DNA from: Hirundichthys speculiger
Taxonomy: Eukaryota; Chordata; Actinopteri; Beloniformes; Exocoetidae
DNA length: 64,000 nucleotides
Direction: 5' to 3'
Assembly: GCA_018398805.1 (NCBI GenBank)
Contig: JAGFBZ010000725.1
Coordinates: 124,001 to 188,000 of the forward strand
Positions 12,001-23,846 of the stretch are shown piece after piece. The position numbers and the translations under genes are program-made. The first letter of the stretch is position 1. Each line of letters opens with the position of its first letter. A model generated the notes under the pieces. That model had not been told where the DNA came from, ran no database searches, and worked only from the letters and a program-made list of their open reading frames with translations.

Positions 12001-15000
12001 GGGCTAGCTTAGGCTAGCTTATCCAGCTAGTCTTGGTTAGCCTTCTTTCCAAGGGGCTAGCTTAGGCTAGCTTATCCAGCTAGTCTTGTAGACTTCTTTC
12101 CAGGGGGCTAGCTTAGGCTAGCTTATCCAGCTAGTCTTGGTTAGCCTTCTTTTCAAGGGGCTAGCTTAGGCTAGCTTATCCAGCTAGTCTTGGTTAGCCT
12201 TCTTGTGCGAGCTTTTCAAATGGACTTTCAGATTCGTGGGTTTTTTTCTCCTTCAGAAGTATTCCACACATTGTATCACCTGCTTCTACAACAAGGCACT
12301 TATTTTTATCGTTAACACAGTCATAGTCAAAGAAATCCCAAATAGGACTGAGACGCTTTCTCCCAACATTTGCTGCAGCCATCACTGATGATCACTTTAC
12401 TTTTTTATTTTTTATTTTTTTTGCGGTTGTTGTTGTACGGCGGAGTGAAGTTAATAGATTTCAAATGTTTATGAGGAAAAAAATTACAAACACGAAAACG
12501 AAGGACGTTGTTGACATTATCATAGTTAATTTTAGTTCGTTTTATAAACACATAATACAGTTTCAGTTAGCTATCTTTTTTTTTTTACAAAAACTCTCAT
12601 TTTTATTTTATTTCAGTTAACGAAAAATTTTTTTCAATGCTAGTTTTCGTTATTTTCGTTTGTTTTCGTTAACGATAATAACCTTGCATTGGAGAAAACC
12701 CCCCCACTAGGGTTGCCAACTCCCTGAAGCTGGAAAGAGGGACATTTTCTGGACGGGGGGTCTGGGGGGTCCTCCCCCAGAAAATTTGTGTTTCTTAGAT
12801 GCAATTTCCTGCATTTTAAGGCATTGAAAAGACTGACGTCTTGCCACCCTACCCATGCCAGAAATGATGATGTTTTCTTATCCAGACCACAATTCTATTA
12901 ATTTCAGGATAATTTTGTGAAATTAATTATGCATGTTGTACACAACTTGTGTGCAACATGGGCCGGGCAGTTCGCTTTTAGAATGCCATCGTTTACGCTG
13001 GTGAGCAATTTGTAGACAGAATGGTGCTTTCTGAAGTTAACATTTGCATTGTCGGCGGCATATGCGGTGATGTTTTCAACATTAAGTCCATATGTGTCAA
13101 GACAGGAAAGGAGAGCCAAAGTATGCCATTTGCAAATTCATCGCTGTTTTCGTAGAAATCCAACAACTTGGACATTACGCCATCCGACGCGGAATAGTAG
13201 CTCACACACACTGGAAACATTTTTCTGTTGCCCTTGTTAGAGGCATCGCTAGTGAGTGAAAAATAAAGGGGCTCACCATCACCTGAAGAAAGATCGGAGA
13301 CTATTTTCCCCACAGTGCTTGGACCCAACACATTCATGGTGATCATCTCCGCTTTGGTTCTTCCCAACTGCATCTTCTAAGCGACACTCGAGTCTTGAAA
13401 TAAAGCCCCGTTTAATTTCACGGTGCAGTCAGCGCTGTTATAGCTGTGAACGTGTTTCATGGTGTGGTATATTTAGGCCACCTCCCTTGCAGAAATGTTG
13501 TCAATTTCAGCAGTAGATGCGGTGAAGAATGAAGTGATGTTGCTTGCTCCTTTAGCTAGCACAGCCTTTTTATGACACTCGGTGTCTTCATGACGGGATG
13601 AGTCGTGCTCGCCACCATGGCCAATCGATATCTCGCGGCGGCATAAAGTACAAAATGCTCGTCTAGGGTCTGTAGTGGCATTAACCCACAACCTTTTTGT
13701 TTCCCAGTCCTTGTTTTAGCTGCAAAGCCTCTTTTTTTTAGCTGGTTCATCCATTTCCCTCAGTAAACTTCACTGACTACAACCGTCTCCCATAGCAACG
13801 TATACATGCAGGTCGGCGTAGCCAATCACAGTTCCCTGATCAGAATGTGTCATCATACACCAGTCTGTTATCATTGGACAATATACTTTGTAAACGTTGA
13901 GTTTTGGGGCATAGTAGCCTATCAAAAATCCCTGTTTAGAATGTGTCATCAATCAGCAGTCTATCACTGGACGAAATGCTTCATAAACATTCCATTAAAA
14001 AATGCTGTCAAGACTATGATTGAAATGCGGGACGAGAGCAGTTCTTCACGGGGCAAATAAAATTCACCTAAAAAACGGGATGTCCCGGGCAAATGGGGAC
14101 GGTTGGTAACCCTACCCCCCACCCTGTTGCAATCTAGTTTCCTGCACCTTCAACAAGACTCGACTGAACTCTGAGCCTCTGGAGGTCGTCTTTGACCAGG
14201 TGAGTCCTTCAGGAGAACTGAAGAGCTCCTGCGTTCATATCAGGTTACCTGGTCATAGTTCCCGGTGAACTTGAAGGCTTGGACCTCAAAGTTGAAGGAC
14301 GTTTGATCAGAAGGGTGGACTTTAACGGTTTCGTCCTGCGTACACCTAGAAGACAGTCAATCATAGATCAGCTTCTTCTGAGATCTACAAACACGACATC
14401 GAAGACCCCAGAGAGCAACACTGACCCGTTCTTTATGAGGTCGTAGGAGAGGACGTTCTCAGGGTTCTCATCCGGAGTCGCTTTGCACGATTCGACGAAC
14501 AAAGTCACGTTCGGGAGGTCCGAATTGGCCCGAATGCCCATGTAGATCATCTGCAGCAGCTTGACCTCCACCGGGTACTCGCTGGCCTTCACCGCGTCCG
14601 TGAAGTTGCCGCTGCGGAAGATCTCAAAGTTGTAGCTGAAGCTGCCGAAGCTGGACTCAGTGAAGATGTAGTCGGACTTCTGGAGGTTGTAGCTGGAGAT
14701 GCTGATGGTCTTGGGAAACTCACAGGAGAAGTCGATTTTGACCGTCTTCCGCCGGACGACGACCTCGTTGGGCATCTCAAACGAGTTGATCTGGTTCTTG
14801 AAAACGATGTAGTCGCCTCCGTCCTGTTTCCGTGAAAAAACAAAAACACAGCGGGTAAGTCTTGAAAGCTGCTGAGAGGAAGATCTCCACCTCTGAACCG
14901 ATCCGTCAAACCTCCAGCTTGGTGCCGCAGGCTCTGAGGGACATGGTGCCCAGGATGTGGGTGTCGTTGGACGTGAGCGAGCAGGACGGATCTCTCAGCG

Positions 15001-18000
15001 TGAGGAAGTTAGCATCGATGTCGGGCATCGAAGCTTTCTCCAGAGCCACGGTCATCTTATTAGAGAAGCAGTGGACGATGGCCTTTCCTGGAACGCAGCG
15101 ACCAGAAACAAACAAGCAAAGTAGAATAAGTTCATACTCTGATTAAGTCATTTTTACCAGGTTAAAAATCACATGACAAGGATTCACTCTAAAATGTGTT
15201 TGGAGCTAAAAAAAAAAAACAAACAAACAATGTAAATATGATCTCCACTAATAATAATAATGATGTTAATAACTTAAAAAGGTGCTGGGGTGAAACAAAG
15301 ACAAACGAAGGACAGGTGACTCGCAAACCTTGAGTGATGAACGATCGCGTCACCATGACAACAACACACCTCATCTCTGATTGGCTGCAGGGAACAACAA
15401 AGAAAAACAGCTTTGTTAACAACATTATATTAAAAAAAAAAAAAAAACTGGACAGTTTTCCTTTTTTTAATCATAGTATGATGTTGGCAAGAGGTATTTT
15501 TTATTTTTAAAGTTTACATTTTATTGAAATTTTACTTGACCAAGTTATTATTATTATTTTGGGGTATTAGGAGGTATTTAATATTTAAATGTTTAAAAAA
15601 AAATGTGTTGCCTAAGTACATCCCTGAATATTTAATTCTAATTTAATTTCTGACATTTGCTGTTTTCTGCTCAAACTTATTTATTAATTTTTATATTTTA
15701 TTATTTATTTCACTTTTAAAGGAATAACTGGACATAGCATTTTAGTGTTTTATTTATTTATTTATTAAACTTGGTACAGGGCAGTGGTTCTTAATTATTT
15801 CCTTTCTCTTTATTATTTCCTCGTCTTTCGTTACGGCAATAAAAAGCATGTGCCCCCCACACCCCCCCACCCCCACCCACCACCGTATAGAGTTAGAATT
15901 AGGTGGTCATTTCTTTATTTCTTTTTTTCAATTCTTCTGATTTTACTTTTAGAATTTAATTTTAGATTATTCAATTTTCTTATGTTAAAAGATCTTCACA
16001 GCTAATTTATTTATTAAAAATAAGAAAATAAATTTTCTTATTTTCAATTCATGTGACATTTTCAGTTTTAGGCTTTAAAAAAAAGGAATTTAGGTTTTAG
16101 TCCTGCAGCTGTTAAATCGTTTTATCGCTGAATTTAACTTAAGGCAGTAATTATTATTTATAAAAAGCTGCTGTTAAGGATCAAACTGGTGACATTAAAG
16201 AGATTAAAGCCAGAAACCAGAAGCACAGCTGTGCAGGTCTGAGAGGACGTCCCGGTGCGTCCAAGTCCACTCACGTCTCAGTCGTCTCCGCGGTGAAGCA
16301 CACTGGCACCAGTCTGTACAGGTCATCGGGTCGCGGCGTCCAGGTGAGCGTCAGGCTCGCCTTACCTGACGCCTCGTCCGTCAGCACCTTGGTGACGTTC
16401 TCGGGGCCGCTGACCTGGAAGGCCTGAATGCTGCAGAGGAAGATGAGCAGGAGATTAAGCCGCCGTCCGGCGCTGTCCAGAAACGGACACGTGGCGGGAC
16501 TCGGTACCTGGCGTGGTCGGCCTGCGCTTGGGCCTGGAGTTGGAACGCCTCACCGACGGTGGCGTGGAGGACGTCTCCGTGGAATGGAGTCCTGGACAGG
16601 AACATGGGCGTCACGTGACCGGCCTCACACTTGGGTATGGAAGGAAGCACTGCAACGGCACGGTAGTTTTTCTCTTCAGGTTTGTTCTCTGTTTCTGTTA
16701 TTTCATCTTTACCGTCATTAGACATCTTATCATCTTCTGGCCTTTTTCCAAAACCAGCTTCCTGAGGACTTTGGTCCTCCAAGTACCACAGATCAACAGC
16801 TCCTTTATTGACCATGTCTTTACAGCTCCGTCCAGAGACAGAAACACCCTCCTGAGGGTGGACACGCCCCCTAGTGGCTGTTAAACTACAACTGGTCCTG
16901 TTATCACTGTGAACACAGGACACGCACCCTAGTGGCTGTTAAACTACAACTGGTCCTGTTTTCACTGTGAACACCATGAAGATCAGAGAAACTGTCATTT
17001 GTGCTCAGAGCTTCGTCACTCGGAGGTCAGTTATTGAAAAAGCTGTAATGTTTTTAGGAGGTTTTCAGAGACCCCCGACAGATATAACCGTATTGGCCCA
17101 AATATAGAACGACTCTGATTGTAAGACGACCCCTATTTTTCAAATATCATTTTGAGAAAATAAAAATATGATGAAGGCAATAAGGTTGTTCATAAAACAA
17201 CTTTTTATTGTACAATAACTAAAGAAAAAAGCTCCCACAGAGATAACATTCAGCTGTACTGTTAAACATTATAATAATTTCATCTTTTTTGGGAAGTATG
17301 GTACCATACATGCGTGGTATGGAACTATTTAATAAACTGTGTTCTCTTAAAATCTGAGACTATGACTAAATAAGCTACAACCCATGTGGTTCAATAACTG
17401 CATAACTATTGAAGTTGAGTTTTATTCAAGAACAACATAAATCATTCAGTCTGTGAAAAACTAATTTTGGACTCCAACAAAACCTCAAAGCCCTTTGCTC
17501 GAGTTGGCTGCGTGGTTCCTCCATTCTTACTGGTTATCTAGGTGCAGGCTCCATCTAGTGGCGCAGATGTGTAATTACAATAGAAAAGTCTAGTCCTCGA
17601 TTATACGACGACCCTCATATTTGAGAATATGATTTCTAGAATAAAATATCGTCCTATCGGGCCAATATGGTATTAACTAAAGTTATGTTATAAACTAAAG
17701 TTATATTATTATTAAAGCTTGGCTGGAGGCAGACTGACAGCTGTTTGAACTCCAGCGGTGGCATTTCTAGTTTTCTAGTTTTATTGGTGAATATGAGAAT
17801 TTTATTTTATGTCAAAAAGTAATGATTTTGTGATATTTGACAAAATTTGTGTTTTACGACAAAGTTTCAACATTGTGAAAGTCATAATTTTATATGAAAA
17901 ATCAAAGTTGTAGTTTTGTCTCCAAAAGTTGAGACTTTGCAAAACTGGAATCTCGGTTTTAATGCGAAGTTAAAAAGTGACAATTTTAATGAATTTTTTT

Positions 18001-21000
18001 ATTTGCGCCAAAGAAAAAGAAAAAGACGATTGCAAAGCAAAAATGTGTGATTTTTAGAAAAAAACTGTCATTACTTTTCTCCAAAAGTTCTCCAAAGTTC
18101 TATTTGCAAAAAAAATTCTATTTTGTGAAACTCAAAACTCAAAACATTAAGTTTAAAAGTCACAATATTGTGAAATTTGTGTTTTATTCCAAAAAAAAAA
18201 TTTAATGTCAAAATGTTGCGATTTAGTGAAATTTGAGATTTTGAATATTTTTTTTAAAAATTATTTTTTACATCAAAGTTACAGACTTCATGATTTCACA
18301 TCAAAAATTTGTTATTTTTAGAACAAAGTTCTAATTTTATCTAAAAAAAATTGTGGTTTTGACAAACTGGATATTTTATGACATAAAGTTAAAAATGTCA
18401 TGTGACATAAAACTGCTCTTAAATAAAAATTCACAATTTCGCAACTTAAAGTCAGAAATTTATGAAAAAAAATCAGTTTTACAAAATCTGAGATTTTTTG
18501 ACAAAATGAACTTTTTTTTCAAGAAAAGGTTGCGTCAGTGGAAATACGATATTTTTAACGGCTACAAACCAACGCAGTTTGTGCTTGCTCATGGTGATAT
18601 ACCGTTATCATTGTGGGTAACGAAGAAATGCATTATGGGAGATGTAGTTTATTGTCAATATCCGCTTTAAAGCGGCGTAACCTTATTTTAAGTTTAAAAT
18701 ATCAGTTTAAAATTTAAGCCAGTAGTGCACAAACGCTCAAGGGCCACATAAAATGACATGGCGGGCCACATTTGGCCCGCAGGCCTTGTGTTTGACACAT
18801 GTGATCTAAAAGGACTGTAAAGTAACGATCAGCTACGCTGCTGGATGGGTTAGGGTTAGGGTTCTGGTTGGACTCACCCTCCATGGAAAACTGCAGCTTC
18901 ACTGTGCAGAGAGGAGGCGGGTCCGTCTCGGTGGACCTCCAGGACGCCGACGTCCCGTCTGCGTAGGTCAGCGTCACGTTTCCGGTGGGGAAGTCCTGCA
19001 GCATCACCTCAAACACGTGCACGCCAACTTCAACTTCACCTGTGCTTGTCAGTGTGCAGGTGTGCTGGGAGAGAGTGGAGAAGTAAATGACTGTCTCCTT
19101 GGAAACCACCTGGAGAGTCTGGAGTTACGACCTGAACAAGCAGCTGACGTCAGACTTCAGCGTCTGGACGTGGCATAAAGTTGTAATAATGATTATTATG
19201 GTCTGCATTACCTCATTCAGAGTAAAGTTGGCAGGAACTGCAGCACCTTTGGCGAAGTGACATTTCACCTGATCTCCGTCGGGATCGTGAGCCAGAAGAA
19301 CAACTCTGGTGAAGCAGTTCTGAGGAACCCTGGATGAAAGCAGCAGAGTCTGGACTTTATCTGGGCCTCATTCTGACACCCACACTGGGTCACTATTGTG
19401 TTCGACAGCTTCGTACCGGAGAGATGCCACCGACCCGGTCACAGGGCATCTGTTGAGGGAGTGAGAGTCGGACCGAGTCCCCAGGTCCAGCTCCGCGTAA
19501 CTGGTCCAGTTGGTGCTTCCTTCGAGGTTAGAGAGCCAGCAGCAGCCCGAGGCCCTGAAATCCAGCCCCAGAAAAGTTTAATCTCCAATGAACAGATTCA
19601 CACAGATTCAGACAGATTCAGATTCAGACAGATTCAGATTCAGACAGATTCAGATTCAGACAGATTCAGATTCAGACAGATTCACACAGATTCAGATTCA
19701 GACAGATTCAGATTCAGACAGATTCAGATTCAGACAGATTCAGATTCAGACAGATTCAGATTCAGACAGATTCACACAGATTCAGATTCAGACAGATTCA
19801 GATTCAGATAGATTCAGATTCAGACAGATTCACACAGATTCAGATTCAGACAGATTCAGACACTGAAGACCAGGATGCTAATCATCCAGGATGATAAACT
19901 GAGCCAATAGAAAACGTCTCCAGCAGCAGAAATCCAGCGAGGAGGAGGAGGATGGGGGGGGGGGGGGGAGGAGGAGAAGGGGGAGAAGAAAGAGGCGGGG
20001 AGAGGGGGGAGAAGGGGAGGAGGAGAAGGAAGAGGAGGGGAAGGAGGAGGAGGTGGAGAAGGAGGAGGAGAAGGAGGAGGAGGAGGTGGAGAAGGAGGAG
20101 GGGAGAAGGCGGAGGAGGAGAAGAAGAAGGAGGATGAGGAGAAGGAGGAGGAGGGGAGAAGGGGAGGAAGAAAAGGAGGAGGAGAAGGAGTAGAAGAGGG
20201 GAAGGAGGAGGCGGGGAGAAGGCGGAGGAGAAGAAGAAGGAGGAGGAGGTGGAGAAGGAGGAGGTGGAGAAGGAGGAGGGGAGAAGGCGGAGGAGGAGGA
20301 GGAGGGGAAGGAGGAGGAGGGGAGAAGGAGGAGGAGAAGAAGAAGGAGGGGGAGGAGGAGGAGGAGGAGGAGGAGGAAGAGGAGGAGGAGGAGGAGGAGC
20401 ATGTGCACAGGTGGACTCCAGATGGACTCCAGATGGACTCCAGGTGGACTCCAGATGGAGTCCAGGTGGACTCCAGGTGGACTCCAGGTGGAGTCCAGGT
20501 GGACTCTAGGTGGCGCTGTGACGCGTCTCCTGTCAGCGGAGCGACTTTAAACGTCATCAGTGAGTCTGACGATAAAACAGGTGGATGTTTGACATTTTCT
20601 GTCTCTAAAAGCTGTGATTTTACAAAACCAGATAATTTAGAACAAAAAGACCCAAAATTAAGTTTCACCGTTATATTTTATATTTTTTTAATGAAATCAT
20701 TGTTTTCAGTGTGTTACATAAAAATGAACAAAATTGTCACAGTTTTGCTAATTTTGACATTTTTTGACAAAACTTTCCAAAAAAAAGTTGATTTTTTTTT
20801 TAACTTTACTATCTTGATATACAAAAGCAGATATCTTGAATTAACAGTGTTTGGAGATATCTAGAATTTGAATTGCAACTAGTCAAAATTATGTTGTAGA
20901 TATCTTTAAATGGAAATAAGGGTAGTCGTAAATCAGTTGCAGATATCTGCACTGTGAGTTATGGATATCTGTTAATGGATTATCTGTAATATCAAACCCC

Positions 21001-23812
21001 AAACACATGAATGGGAAAAGTGACATCATTTGTCCTAGTAAGAATGATGTTGTGAATATCTGAAATTACAATTGTGGATATCTGAAATGTTATTTTTGGA
21101 TAGAATTAATTGAATTATGGATATCTCCAATACATATCCGGTTTAACTATTTTATCTTAAAATGGCTTGCGATACACGCCACCCCAGCAGCTTCATGGTT
21201 GAAAATAAAAAACGGACCTGAATATTTAAGAACAGTTGTCTTTGGAGACTCAGGAGGATGAAACCCTGCGGTGGACTTTTCTATCACTTATCCCGCTGAA
21301 TCTGAGAGGTCAGAGACGAGTGGCAGATCTTTAGTAAAGTAAATACGTTTAGAATTGATTTACGTGCTTCTTATTTCAAATCCTCTTATTGTGGACCTTT
21401 AAACACAAAGTATGTGCATAACTGGCTCGTGACCCGTCAGTGGTTGGGTCAAGGTCGGGGTTCAGGGCTTCAGGACCGTTAGGGGGCCAAGGACTGATCC
21501 AGTGACCCGTCCTGAGGAGTTTACTGCGGTTTGGCGCCTCTGAAGCGTCCCGAATGTCCCCGTTAATCGTGTTTCAGTTACGTTACCTGAGAGTGAGTGA
21601 CGTGTCGTCGGTGGAGACGGTGGCTGTCGCGCGGCTCTCCGACTGACACCACCGGCCCGAGCCGTCCAGGTCCGTCACCTCGACAGGTGACCCATCGAGG
21701 TCGGTGCACGCTCCACTGTCACAGGTGAAGGACGACTGGTTCTGGCAGTCGCTTCTTCCATTCTGTCTGTGATGGAAGGTCACCTGCAGAGTTCAGGGGA
21801 CAAATGAACCACTCAAAGAAATCCATCCTTTAATCTTCATTATATGATACTTTTAGCACTTAAAATGAGATCTAAATCAGAAAAACATCTGTTCTTCATG
21901 GTGTTGAAACGTTATCTCTGTAATTATCTTTAAAGGACAATTGTCTGCTGGATTGAAAAGAAATTCCAAAAGCTTTTGTGAGTGTAACTCATAAAGCACC
22001 CTGACAGAAGGTATGTTGACGTGCAGGTGTTCAACACGTAAAGGATCACTTCAGGTTTTTCTTTGTCATGCTTTTATTCCCCTGGTGGAAAAACTGAGCT
22101 CCTGTTTCACTCAAACAAAAGTTCATTTGAGTCCAGATCACGACAGTTATGCTTTCATCAATACTCCTGCATCATGATTGACATTTGGACCATTCTGTCC
22201 TGTTCAATGAAACCATGGTCCAGTTTAATATTTACGAGGAGCTTCGGAAACTGTACTGTATGGAGCCCCGTTTGGGTCATAATTCAATGAATAAATGAGT
22301 CTATTATTATGAAATACAGGGGTTTATTATTATGAAATACCTGTTTATAATTATGAAATATTTCCCATTATTATGAAAAAAATGTGATTATTATGAAATA
22401 TATTTTTATTATTATTTAATCTTTATGCATGATAGTTTATTTCAGAATGGCTTTTTTTTTATCTAAGAATGAGTTTTTACATAATAATGACATTTTGCCA
22501 CTGGGCGGGACCAGTGGTTGACCTGCACGCTCATTGGCTGATCCTTCTCCATTCTGCGCTCTGACATCGACTAGTTCTAACCGTGAGGTCCTGTTAGCAG
22601 CGGGCCGTGGCGTCATCAAGGTGCGCTCCTAGTCCGATTGTAGCTATGGCAGCTTGGACTGAGCTACGGGAAACCTTGACCTTTCTTAGTCGATGTCAAC
22701 TTTTAACCGTAAACTGAGGTGCATCCTGCCACCTACTGGCCTGGAGTATATACATTGCACCTCTCGCCCACTATCAATATTCACTGTTCTGTTGCTGTTC
22801 TGCCTGACCCTCCTGTCAGTGGACGTATGTCTCGGGGATGTTTTCCCCCCTGACCTCTCGGGTCAGGGGGGCAAAGGGCCCTCTCGGGCCAGTCTGGTCC
22901 TGGGTGATGGGAGTTAGCTGGCGTTTTCTCACCCGCAGGAGGATTTGAGATGGACTAAGATAAGGAGAGTGGTGATGGTGGTGACAGTTTCCTTGGTACT
23001 TGGGTAACTTACATGTGAGTGTATATGGGCACGAACACATTCAGTGCCTTTACATGGGAAGTTTAATTCCTCTTTAATTCAGAATTGAAGTTAAATCCGA
23101 ATAAAAGTTACCATGTAAACATCTAATTCCATATGAAAATGTCAATTCCGAATTAAACTTAATTCCAAAGTAAGTGGCTGGTTTATTCTCATTTTAATTC
23201 CGAATTAAATAATTCCGCGGTCATGTATACACTCATTCCTGTTTAAATTAATTCCCGTCTTTCTGCGCATGCTCGTTCTCTTGCCCGTCTGTCGCGATGA
23301 TGCTTATATTCCACGCTGGGCTTGTTTTCAAAACAAAGTTTCAAGATGGCAGCACGCAGTAAACGGTGGTCAAGAGCAGAAATAGCTTGGAGGAACTGGA
23401 AATAATAAAAAGAACAGATGGCAGGAAACATAAAAATTGTGAGCTTTTCAACAATGTAGCGGCTAGGTTAAATGAAAGAGGTTTCGCAGATAGAGACGCC
23501 ACCCAGGTCAAAAATAAGTGGAATGTTGTTGCTAACCGAGTTGTTGCTAAGTTTGCTTGTTTTCTTCCGGTAGATGTAAAGACGTCCGGCCCCCCTATCC
23601 AATCAGAATCCTTCCCAACCTCCAGACCTTAACCAGAATTGGATAAAGCCGAACAAACGTGTTTTCCATGTAAATCTCAATTCGGAATTACTATTTCCAT
23701 GTAAACTCGAAGGAAAATAGTTTAATTCGGAATTATTTAATTCGGAATTATTAATTCAGAATTAAAAAACATCATGTAACCACAGCCATTTATGGTTTAC
23801 ACCCCTCCCCCC

Positions 23813-23846
<34 letters not shown>

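Noticed and set aside
19856..20668. 270- and 176-codon minus frames rich in Ser, Pro and Leu
   Set aside because: Translation of a polypurine/polypyrimidine tract inside a ZP intron.
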